Assembly (NCBI GenBank): GCA_949152475.1
Contig: OX424561.1
Span: 4,278,001 to 4,342,000, forward strand
Direction of reading: 5' to 3'
Length of the DNA stretch: 64,000 bases
Source: Terebella lapidaria
Lineage: Eukaryota; Annelida; Polychaeta; Terebellida; Terebellidae
The notes under the pieces were generated by a model that was not told where the DNA came from, searched no databases, and saw nothing but the letters and a program-made list of their open reading frames with translations. Position 1 is the first letter of the stretch. Every line of letters begins with the position of its first letter. Positions 27,741 through 36,012 of the stretch are shown piece after piece. A program made the translations under genes and the position numbers.

Positions 27741-28342
27741 GCGACTATCAGCATAACCCGATTTATGTCTCTACACCGCTACAGGATTGAGTGTTACTTA
27801 TGTGCTACGAGTTATATAGAACTGGGAAAATATTCTACAATTACGTGTATTGCCCAAAATATAACCCCATAAAAGTGCAATGCTGATGCCTTAAAGTACA
27901 AAGATAACACTAGGGGCATAGAGCAGGAGAAATTATTGTAGTACTAGTTATGGACGATAGGTAATGAATCCAGCACAGATTACTCTTGGTTGTGGCAAGG
28001 TTGAGGGGATTTCTGGTCTTGAATTGTCTCCCGGAGGGTTGTGTGAGGGATGGGGGGGGGGGGGGGTCTTTTATCAGGGATAGGTCAGCATTAGGAGATC
28101 ACATGAAATATTGTGCATCCTTCACACTTTGGGCTGTGCATCCTTACGCTTGAGAAATGATTCCAGGGGGAGCAGAGTGAAACATGGAGAAGGAAGATTA
28201 GATAATGCTGCATTTACAAATTTTGGAAAACGTGAATTGCTGTAGGCTGTTGAAAACTTGAAATACGAAAATATCAGGAGAAAAAGCTTTCTTTACTTTC
28301 TGAAGCTTGAATTCAGGAGTGAGGTTATGTTTAGAATACTTG
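27741..28342. other. Noncoding left flank of the retrotransposon
   Basis: No gene seen. Holds a 15-base G run at 28,052-28,066. The last five bases before the LTR are ACTTG. Confidence 0.6.
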
Positions 28343-29685
28343 TGTAGCGATTTTACGATTGATGGTTGTTTGGTGCCGTGTTTGTTTCTCGTTGTGTTTA
28401 TTTTTCGTATAGTCTTTTTGTAGTACCTCTCGTCTCTGTGTCCGAACGCTATAGACAATTAATAGTGAGACGTCCGCAATTCCATAGTATTTCTCTGGTT
28501 AGAGAAAAGTGCTGAAGACATATTAATTCAAAGACACGGGTTTTATTACCAAATTCGACAAGTTACTCACTCACAAAATATATGAAATGTTTCCCCAAAT
28601 TACACAGTGACCAGGTTTAGACTAAGTCACCGGGCTTTACAATAATAAAAGGTTACACCGGGTCCAGGTTTAGACTAAGACCTGCTTTAACTTTAGGCAT
28701 CCGAACTAGCGTCAGTCTCCTCCTACGCGAAGTCCATGCGGAGGTGAAGGTTCCCTGGCTCCGCAATTCTTCCGCCTCCGGAGGTAGATACTTGCGGAGG
28801 TCGTCTCGACGTCGTCCGCGGAGGTGTCGCCGGTGCGGAGGTCCTCACTCTCTGCGGAGGTCTTCCGCGCTGCGGAGGTCCTCTCTCTGCGGAGGTCTTC
28901 CGCGCTGCGGAGGTCCCGAGGCTCCGCAGAGGCTCCTCGTCCTTGCGGAGGGTCCTCCGCACGTCTGCTACACCTCCCTCGTCCGCGGGTGCGGAGGGTC
29001 GTCACCTGCGGAGACTGGGTGTCTCCGCACGTCGGGAAACTTCCCTCGCCACTCCGCGGGTGCGGAGTATCGTCCGAGACGTCCTTCACAAGTCCGCGGG
29101 TGCGGAGGTTCGTCTAATGCGGAGACGGAGTGTCTCCGCACATCAGGGGACGTCCCTCACAGGTCCGCGGGTTGCGGAGGTCTACCAGAGACTTCCCTCA
29201 CGCTTGCACCAGTGTGCAAGAAGAGATCGCCGCCTTGCCGTCAGCTGCAGGTGAAGAGGGCCGGGGTTCATAAATTGAAGGGCCGTTGGACCGGATTCAT
29301 ACGATTGTCTTCATCTGGGACCCACACCCTTCCCGTTGAAATTTCCCTTACATGGAGTCCAGGGGCTCCGCACTGCGGAGGTCAATATGTGCGGAGGTAC
29401 GGCAAACTGCTAAGTCCTCTCCCTCGCCTGTCCAAAGGACAGAACCGTCTCAGGGTGATGTGTCTCCTCTGGTACCTTGCCCCGACTGACTCCCAGAGAG
29501 CTGTGGCTGCCTCCTTATATTGGGCTCTCCACCGGAAGCTGTTCTGCGCATGTGCATGCCTGGTCTTCCGCAAGCACGTGGCCGATCCTCTGCATGCACG
29601 TGGTCGAACCTCCGCAAGAACGTGATCACTCCTCCGCGGGTGGTTTTGCGGAGGAGGACGGTGGTTTTATGAGTTCGTTATATTT
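28343..29685 (-). repeat. 3' LTR (left LTR)
   Basis: On the plus strand it begins TGTAGCGATTTT and ends GTTATATTT, so in element orientation it runs AAATATAAC...GCTACA. The 3' edge has the usual CA, but the 5' edge lacks TG. I count about 17 TGCGGAG and 7 CTCCGCA between 28,737 and 29,660. Minus-strand AATAAA signals occur at 28,397-28,402 and 28,542-28,547. TATA-like words lie near 28,579 and 29,513-29,522; if the former is the promoter, the motif array sits upstream of it in U3. Promoter position is inference. Confidence 0.93.
28397..28547 (-). promoter_or_regulatory. Candidate LTR polyadenylation signals
   Basis: Two minus-strand AATAAA words (28397-28402 and 28542-28547) in the 3' LTR, with equivalents in the right LTR (for example 38,037-38,042). 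The one nearest the LTR 3' edge is the better candidate; not proven. Confidence 0.35.
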
Positions 29686-29697
29686 CCACCCTCTCTG
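29686..29697 (-). other. Polypurine tract
   Basis: On the minus strand GAGAGGGTGG directly abuts the start of the 3' LTR (followed by AAATATAAC). This is the expected place and composition for the plus-strand DNA primer of an LTR retrotransposon. The one T makes it imperfect. Confidence 0.7.
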
Positions 29698-29766
29698 GGT
29701 TGGACACGTCCTCGTGTCCGGGGTTGTAGGCATCTCTGGTGCCGCTTCCCGCTCCGATGTGCTCCC

Positions 29767-30864
29767 TCACTCCTGAGACGGAGACTTCGTCAGGAGTCGC
29801 CGCAGGGCTTCCTCTCGTTGGTCCTGCTTCCTGCGGAGGCGCTCGTTCTCTTCCCGTAGGGACTGCCGCTCCTCTGTAGCGCGTAGTAGAGCCTCCTCCA
29901 CAGTAGCTAGTCGCCGCTGCAACTCGCTGACCCGGGGCAGCTCCCTCAGCTCCTGGAGACGTCGCTCGGCTCGCTCCTGCGCACGGCGCCCTATCCCCAC
30001 CAGCTCGTCGACCTCGTGTCGGAAGGTGCAGAGCCTCAGCAGGACCCGGTAATGGGCCCCCACCCACGTCTGCACCTCCGCGGCGGTAGCGTCTTCCGGA
30101 GGTCCGGCGAACCAGTCTCTGTCGTGGCCATCCAACAGCTCGGGCACGATGCCGTCCATGACGACGGAGGTTGCCGACTTCTGGCTGGCGGGGGTCTGAG
30201 GTTCGTCCTCCTCCTCCGAACTGGATCCTCCCGAGCTGGAGAGGGGTCGCAGACTCCCGGCTTCCCGGGTCGTCACCACCCGCGTATCACCCGACTGTTG
30301 GTCCACGAGAAGGTGCACGACTTCCTGGTCCCGCTCCGGTTCTCCGGTGGTCTCCGGTGGCGCCATGGAGGACTCTCGCCTTGCCTTCTTCTGGCTCGGG
30401 GTGGCCTTCATTCTACTCGGCTGGGTGTCCCGACTTCGGCTCCCAGAGGACTTCTGCGGGCGCTTCTCCCGCCTCTCGGTGCTCCGCCGACTCTCTCTCG
30501 CCCGCCGGTCATGGCCCAGGAGGTGCCGTTGAAGGTCTCCGTAGCGGGACGTGCGGTAATCGCATCCCGACCTCTCACACACAAGGAGACGCGGCTTCTC
30601 GTGAACTTCCCTCCGGTGCCTGGCCATGTTCTTCTTCAGGACTAGCGTCTCGCACTTTTCACACTTAGTGTGCCGGGGTGTGGCGGACGGGTCATCGTCA
30701 TCAGTGAGGCCATGGACGTCGTCCATCAGCATCTTCGTCAAATCGTCTTCGCTATGTCTCTCTTTCGACATCCTGTCAAACTCTGCACAGATTTGCGGAG
30801 GTGCCGCCCTTTTAAAGACTCCCAAAAGTATTTTTCCCCAAATTCTAGGTATTCTCCATGACAT
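29767..30864 (-). CDS. ORF3: two-finger C2H2 zinc-finger, coiled-coil protein of the retrotransposon
   Basis: 365 residues from ATG at 30,864; an internal Met at residue 32 (MSKERHSED) is an alternative start. Finger 1 is C68, C71, H83, H88 (11 residues before the first His, one short of canonical). Finger 2 is C96, C101, H114, H118. A 7-residue linker beginning EKP joins them, the normal linker length. Helix residues are N79 and R82 at positions 3 and 6 of finger 1, and R107, D110 and R113 at positions -1, 3 and 6 of finger 2; the recognition code gives GCG then GA-any. Residues 119-161 are basic and could be a nuclear localisation region, 207-230 are Ser/Glu-rich, and 285-357 are Leu/Glu/Arg heptads, a likely coiled coil broken at P310. 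No signal peptide or membrane segment, so it is not env. It lies between pol and the 3' LTR, 288 bp after pol, and probably needs a spliced or internal message. Role inferred: binding the TGCGGAG words of its own element. Confidence 0.85.
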   Translation of the reverse strand: MSWRIPRIWGKILLGVFKRAAPPQICAEFDRMSKERHSEDDLTKMLMDDVHGLTDDDDPSATPRHTKCEKCETLVLKKNMARHRREVHEKPRLLVCERSGCDYRTSRYGDLQRHLLGHDRRARESRRSTERREKRPQKSSGSRSRDTQPSRMKATPSQKKARRESSMAPPETTGEPERDQEVVHLLVDQQSGDTRVVTTREAGSLRPLSSSGGSSSEEEDEPQTPASQKSATSVVMDGIVPELLDGHDRDWFAGPPEDATAAEVQTWVGAHYRVLLRLCTFRHEVDELVGIGRRAQERAERRLQELRELPRVSELQRRLATVEEALLRATEERQSLREENERLRRKQDQREEALRRLLTKSPSQE

Positions 30865-30902
30865 CGATTGTCATTTTACGTCATGACGTCATACCGTTTG
30901 TT

Positions 30903-31020
30903 CGGCTCCGCAATGCGGAGGGTGTCTTCCGCACTGCGGAGGTAGGGTCCTCCGCACTGCGGAGGTCCTCCGCACCGCGGAGGTTGGTCTTCCGCACTGC
31001 GGAGGTAGGTCAGTCTCCGC
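30903..31020. promoter_or_regulatory. Palindromic CTCCGCA/TGCGGAG array between pol and ORF3
   Basis: In about 118 bases there are four CTCCGCA and four TGCGGAG words plus near matches, arranged head to head as palindromes such as CTCCGCACTGCGGAGG. The spacing suits a dimeric binding protein. The array lies directly upstream of the ORF3 start, so it could be an operator or promoter element for ORF3, or an RNA hairpin series. Function is inference. Confidence 0.6.
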
Positions 31021-31152
31021 AGCCGGCACCAAACTTCTTTAATATTGAAAATAATTTTCAACATTATTGTCGAGTTTCTTGTAGTGACGAAAATAATTCC
31101 CATCATTGGCACCCGTCTCTGCAAAGGCATCGCGTTTCCATCGCTCCCGATT

Positions 31153-34100
31153 TTATCTCGCCTTCAGAAATAGTATGTCCAGCCATACTAAAAGTATAGC
31201 TAACGCTCCCCCAAGGTAAAACAGCCACGGGAGCTCAGGCCGTACAGCCATCTCCCTCGGAACGGAAGTGCCACGTGACTTGGCCCGGGTGGGTGCTGGC
31301 GCTTCTGTAGCACAATACGCCCAATCTCCGAGCCTTTGCGGCGCCCTCCAACTCCGTCTCGGTCGTCTTGCCTCCACCGTCTCGTCCGGCTCCACATCCG
31401 GCTCCGCGTCCGTCACCTCCCTAGGGTCCTCCGGTTCTCCTGCGCCCGACGCGTCCTCCGCGGCCGTCACCTCCGGTCCGTCCATCCCGTCCTCCCTCGA
31501 CGCCTCCGCATCCTCCACCTCCTCCGCAGGGTCTCCGCCACCAGTGCGAACCCAAGGGGCCTGTTCAGGAGTGTACGGGCACGTCTTAAGATGGTCAATA
31601 TGGACTTCCTTCGGCGCGTCCGTCGGGGACTTCTGGATTTTAACACGCCAGCCCAGTTGGGCGTCCACGACCAGGTAAGGTCCTGTCCAACCCAACCCGA
31701 GCTTCGGTCGAGCCTTCGGTGGATACCAGTACAGTACCCAGGTACCAACTGGAAACCGTCTCCGTGCCGCCTTCAGATCGTGGTTTTTCTTCTGCCGCAC
31801 CGTAGCCGCCTTCATCTGAGCACGGGCGTACTCGTGAGCGATGGCAGTGGCTTCTCTCACCCACTCCACATACTCGTGTGAGCACGCAGGTGGGGCCTCC
31901 TCCCTCCCTTCAGGGTCCGTCCGATACATCAGATCGAGAGGAGTAGTCGCCTCTCTGCCCGTCATCATCCGATTCGGCGTGCAGCCCGTACTGTCATGAA
32001 CAGAAGCCCGGTACGCAGACGTCACATATGGTAACCAGTCATCCCAGTCGTCATGGTTGTCATTGACGACCGCGGATAACATCTGGAGGAGCGACCGGTT
32101 GAATCGCTCCACCATGCCGTTAGATTGCGGGTGATATGGGCTAGCATGGATCTTCTCGCTGCCCAATATCGTGGCTAGCTCTCGGAAGAGGCCGGATTCG
32201 AATTCTCGGCCCATATCTGAGAAAATACGGGCCGGAGCTCCCCATCTACACACAAACTCCGTGACGAACACGTCCGCTACCGTCTGCGCCCTATGGTCAG
32301 GCATCGCGTAGGCCTCCGTCCATCGAGTGAAACAATCTGTGATGACGAGAACGTACCGCTGCCCCCTCTTTGAGATCACGCCAATCTCCAGCACGTAAAT
32401 CGCCACCCTCTCTAGACGGTCACCCACCGGTGCATTACCCATGGGCTGATGCCGGGGCCCTGGCCGTGGTTTCCGCGCACTGCACCTCGGACAGGCTCCG
32501 CACCAAGTCTCGACGTCCTTCGTCATCCCGCACCAGTACATCCGTGCCTTGATCTTCCGGAGCGTCCGGCTGACACCTTGATGTCCCCCAAGAGGCCGAT
32601 CATGGACTTCCTTCAGGACTGCCTTCCGCACACTGTAGGGTATGATGAGCTGGAGTAGGGGCTCCTTCTGCCAGTCCACCTGTGCACGGCGGAAAAGGAG
32701 TCCGTCCTTCACAACCAGCTGGTCCCACTGCTGCCAGTAGGCCTTCACTGCGTGGCTCTTAGTCCTGACATCTGTCCATTCCGGTCTCTCGTCAGCCGCC
32801 GTCTTCCAATCGAGTATATGGCGAAGGTCCGGGTCAGAGCTCTGCAGAGTCTTGAGCTCCTCCGCAGAGTAACCAACCCATCTTTCCTCCGCGGCTCCGG
32901 AGGTAGAGAGGTCCGACACACTTGTGGAGTCTCCGCTCGGCTTCCGGAGGTTTTGTCGGCGCCGCGGCTCCGGAGGGTCCTCTGCATCGACGACTGGGGT
33001 GATCCTCTTCACCAAGGGCAGAACAGAGGTCCGGCCGTTGACCTCCGCGCTCCGCACCTCGAAGTCCATCCTCCCCAGTCCATCTCCGCAAAAGTCATCC
33101 TCCTGCCAGCGCCGTCCTTCCTCCGGTCGCAAAGAGAGCAAGAGCCCCACAAGGCCATCCCAGTTCTCCCCACTCAGGGGAGGGAGAAGCTCCTCGTCTG
33201 AACCTCCCTCGTCCTCCGTTCCTCCACATCCTTCTCTCTTACACTGCCGACACCGGGACATGCCGTCCGCGTTGCTATGCCTCACTCCGGGACGAATCTC
33301 ACAGCGAAAGTCATAGCTTGCGATCCGTGCTGCCCAGCGGGCTATCATGCCCTCCGCATCCCTGAAATTAAGAAGCCATCTCAGGGAAGCATGGTCGGTC
33401 CTGAGCAGGAACTTCCGGCCCCATAGGTAGTGGCGAAAGTGGTGTATCATCGCCACCACCGCAAGGAGTTCCCTCTTTGTGGTACAGTAGTTCCTCTGGG
33501 TGGTACGCAAGGAACGACTGGCATAAGCGATCACTCTCTCCTGACCCTCGCGGACCTGGGAAAGGACTCCTCCTATGCCGTACCCACTCGCATCCGTGTC
33601 CAGGACGAAATCCTGGGTAAAGTCCGGGTAGACCAGCAGAGGGCTCTTCGTGAGGGGTTCCTTCAGCGCCTCAAAGGCCTCCTGGCAGGCGTCCGTCCAT
33701 CTGTAGGGGACATCCTTCTTCAGGAGGGCCGTGAGTGGACCCGCCTTCGTGGCAAAGTTCTTGATGAACCGCCGGTAGTACCCGACGAAACCAAGGAAGC
33801 ACCTCAGCTCCGCCAGGTCCCAGGGAGGCTCGTAGCGCTTCACAGCCTCCACCTTCTCCGGGTCGCACTCGACGCCTCGCTGAGACACCTTGTGGCCCAG
33901 GAAACGGACTTCCCTCTGAAGTAGCTGGCACTTCGAGGGCTTCAGCTTCAAGCCCGCCTCCCGGAGCCTCTGGAACACATCCCTCAGGTTGCTCAGCGCC
34001 TCCGCCAGATCACTCCCGATGCAGATCACGTCGTCCAGGTACACGAGACACCTTCTCCACTGCAGCCCTCGCAGCGCAAGCTCCATGAGCCGCTCGAAGG

Positions 34101-36012
34101 TGGCTGGGGCGGTTGCAAGACCAAACGGCATCACGCGGAACTGGTATAATCCGCTCCTCGTGGTGAACGCTGTCTTCCCCTTGTCCTCCTTCTCCATTTC
34201 CACCTGCCAGTACCCGCTCGCCAAATCGAGCGTGGAGAAGTACTGGGCCCCTGCCAGAGTGTCGAAGCTCTCGTCTATCCTGGGCAAAGGATAGGCATCC
34301 TTTCTCGTCACATCATTGAGTTTCCGGTAGTCCACACAGAACCTTGTGGTTCCGTCCTTTTTACGGACGAGGACTACGGGAGACGACCACGGACTATCAC
34401 TGGACTCTATCACTCCCACTTTCAACATCTTGTCCACCTCTGCCTCTATAAGCTCCTGCTGCTTGTAGGGCGCTCTACGGAGGGGCTGCTTGATGGGTCT
34501 GTGATCTCCTGTATCTATCGTGTGTCGCACCAGTGACGTCCGTCCTAGTCCCCCGTCTTCCCCTGTGAACACATCCGTGAAGTCCAAAATCAGTTTGCGG
34601 AGGTCCTGGACCTCCGCAGGAGTCAGTGCGGAGGTAACACCCTCCAACAGTGGCTGCAAGTGCGGAGGTAGCGGCTCCGCACCCCGTCTCTGCAGAGGCA
34701 TGCATCCTGCCACGCACTGCTCCGCGTCTCCGGAGGGAGAAGGCTCCGCACAGTCCGGTTGATGTTGACTCGGCACCGGCATTACCTCCTCAACCTCATG
34801 TAGGTGTGCCAGCAGGCTTCCTCCTGGTATCGTCACCTCGTGCTCCTCCGTGTTAAGGAGAAGCACCGTCACCTCGCCTCCGCACGGCTCTACCAGGGCT
34901 CTTCCCACCGTCACGTCACCATCGGTTGGCGGCTGCACAAGGCCGACCCGTGGTCGCCTCGTACCAGGTGTACCGTCGATCAGAAGGGAGACCAGGACTT
35001 CGGACCACGCCGGGAGACTAATGGGATCCCCCGCACGTAGCCCTAGGACCGTTGGCTCCGGTCTCTCACTCAGGAACACCGTCCGCTCTTCTATCTTCAT
35101 TTCTCCACGGGCGAGGTCGAGTGTGGCACCCAGAGTGTGTAGTACGTCCATACCGAGCACTCCAGGCATCCCCACACGTCCTATGACGACTTCTGATGGT
35201 ACCTCCAAGTCCCCCAGATGCAGGATGGTAGGGAGCGTGCCGAGGACATCAAGGTAGTCTCCCGTTGCTGCGCGTAGGGCGATCCTCGAGGTCCTCAGAC
35301 GCTCCTTCACATGGTCAGGTAACTTATCAAAAACAGAAACATCCACAACTGTGGAAACAGCACCCGTGTCAACCAGGAGGTTGATTTCTCGTCCCTCAAG
35401 GAGACATCGGGCATACCAAGCTAAGGGTTTAGGTTTGGTGAACTTTATACAGGACAAGGGAAGCTCCGCATCCCTCTCGGGCATGACACCCGGAGTCTCG
35501 GCCTCAGTATGTACAGTTGACAGAGGAGGGCCGTCCTCCCCCTCAGGTAAGACACCTGGAGTCGTACGAACATCACGAACATCGTTATTTACAGTAGACA
35601 GAGAAGGGTTCACCTTCCCCTCAGGTAAGACACCTGGAGTCGTAGGCACATCATCATCATCATCAATGCTATTTACAGTGGACAGAGAAGGGTTCGCCTT
35701 CCCCTCAGGTAAGACACCTGGAGTCGTAGGTACATCACAAACATCAGTATCATCAGGCACATCATGAACATCAGTAACATCATCGTCGCGGAGGCAGGAG
35801 TCTCCTCCGCAAATATATTCCCATATGAGGTCGCAGAGACTATCCCTGCGGGTAACTCTATTCACACTATGTACAGATCCTGCATCTCCACCTTCCGTCT
35901 CGTCTTGTCGCCTTCTAATCCTGACCTGTGCTTGCCAGGAATTGCCCGTCGTCTCGGCGTCAGAAACGGGCCCCTCTAGTTTGACGAGAGGTCCTCCGTC
36001 TCTAACTCCTCC
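31153..36012 (-). CDS. pol: Pol polyprotein: protease, reverse transcriptase, RNase H, integrase
   Basis: The frame opens after a stop at 36,013-36,015, overlaps the gag end and lies in the -1 frame. It has no early ATG, so I take it as a gag-pol frameshift product. Numbering from the GTG at 35,865 (1570 residues): acidic TTPGVLPEG repeats about 46-130; aspartic protease LLVDTGA (D166); reverse transcriptase about 470-680 with YLDD 609-612; RNase H with D758, E799 and D824; integrase zinc domain H1088, H1095, C1125, C1128; integrase core with D1217 and E1253 spaced by 35; GPY/F module near 1392-1400. The first core Asp, expected about residue 1157, is Tyr (RVAIYVLE), so strand transfer is predicted to be impaired in this copy. 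The last 26 residues include a hydrophobic, membrane-like stretch (about 1546-1567), unusual for an integrase. No other break seen. Confidence 0.95.
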   Translation of the reverse strand, partial: GGVRDGGPLVKLEGPVSDAETTGNSWQAQVRIRRRQDETEGGDAGSVHSVNRVTRRDSLCDLIWEYICGGDSCLRDDDVTDVHDVPDDTDVCDVPTTPGVLPEGKANPSLSTVNSIDDDDDVPTTPGVLPEGKVNPSLSTVNNDVRDVRTTPGVLPEGEDGPPLSTVHTEAETPGVMPERDAELPLSCIKFTKPKPLAWYARCLLEGREINLLVDTGAVSTVVDVSVFDKLPDHVKERLRTSRIALRAATGDYLDVLGTLPTILHLGDLEVPSEVVIGRVGMPGVLGMDVLHTLGATLDLARGEMKIEERTVFLSERPEPTVLGLRAGDPISLPAWSEVLVSLLIDGTPGTRRPRVGLVQPPTDGDVTVGRALVEPCGGEVTVLLLNTEEHEVTIPGGSLLAHLHEVEEVMPVPSQHQPDCAEPSPSGDAEQCVAGCMPLQRRGAEPLPPHLQPLLEGVTSALTPAEVQDLRKLILDFTDVFTGEDGGLGRTSLVRHTIDTGDHRPIKQPLRRAPYKQQELIEAEVDKMLKVGVIESSDSPWSSPVVLVRKKDGTTRFCVDYRKLNDVTRKDAYPLPRIDESFDTLAGAQYFSTLDLASGYWQVEMEKEDKGKTAFTTRSGLYQFRVMPFGLATAPATFERLMELALRGLQWRRCLVYLDDVICIGSDLAEALSNLRDVFQRLREAGLKLKPSKCQLLQREVRFLGHKVSQRGVECDPEKVEAVKRYEPPWDLAELRCFLGFVGYYRRFIKNFATKAGPLTALLKKDVPYRWTDACQEAFEALKEPLTKSPLLVYPDFTQDFVLDTDASGYGIGGVLSQVREGQERVIAYASRSLRTTQRNYCTTKRELLAVVAMIHHFRHYLWGRKFLLRTDHASLRWLLNFRDAEGMIARWAARIASYDFRCEIRPGVRHSNADGMSRCRQCKREGCGGTEDEGGSDEELLPPLSGENWDGLVGLLLSLRPEEGRRWQEDDFCGDGLGRMDFEVRSAEVNGRTSVLPLVKRITPVVDAEDPPEPRRRQNLRKPSGDSTSVSDLSTSGAAEERWVGYSAEELKTLQSSDPDLRHILDWKTAADERPEWTDVRTKSHAVKAYWQQWDQLVVKDGLLFRRAQVDWQKEPLLQLIIPYSVRKAVLKEVHDRPLGGHQGVSRTLRKIKARMYWCGMTKDVETWCGACPRCSARKPRPGPRHQPMGNAPVGDRLERVAIYVLEIGVISKRGQRYVLVITDCFTRWTEAYAMPDHRAQTVADVFVTEFVCRWGAPARIFSDMGREFESGLFRELATILGSEKIHASPYHPQSNGMVERFNRSLLQMLSAVVNDNHDDWDDWLPYVTSAYRASVHDSTGCTPNRMMTGREATTPLDLMYRTDPEGREEAPPACSHEYVEWVREATAIAHEYARAQMKAATVRQKKNHDLKAARRRFPVGTWVLYWYPPKARPKLGLGWTGPYLVVDAQLGWRVKIQKSPTDAPKEVHIDHLKTCPYTPEQAPWVRTGGGDPAEEVEDAEASREDGMDGPEVTAAEDASGAGEPEDPREVTDAEPDVEPDETVEARRPRRSWRAPQRLGDWAYCATEAPAPTRAKSRGTSVPREMAVRPELPWLFYLGGALAILLVWLDILFLKAR
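35460..35745 (-). repeat. In-frame TTPGVLPEG repeat at the Pol N-terminus
   Basis: Three good copies and one weaker copy of TTPGVLPEGK-NPSLSTVN, separated by Asp/Val linkers, lie just before the protease. Copies are nearly identical at DNA level, so expansion was recent. It may be a spacer or a protease-processing region; unknown. Confidence 0.8.
35976..36012 (-). other. Gag-pol overlap, candidate -1 frameshift window
   Basis: Gag ends with TAG at 35,976-35,978 and the pol frame is open from 36,012, giving about 37 bases of overlap in the -1 relation. The only heptamer near the stop with an A-AAC second half is GTCAAAC, directly before TAG. It is a poor match to the X XXY YYZ rule, because the first three bases are not identical. 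The frame relation is certain; the slip site is a guess. Confidence 0.6.

Noticed and set aside
28744..29625. Plus-strand open frame of about 293 codons in each LTR
   Set aside because: Present only because the LTR is GC-rich and full of TGCGGAGG; its Arg/Ser/Cys/Gly composition is translation of the motif, antisense to the element.
29767..30864. ORF3 as an envelope gene
   Set aside because: No signal peptide, membrane segment or glycosylation-rich ectodomain; it has zinc fingers and a coiled coil instead.
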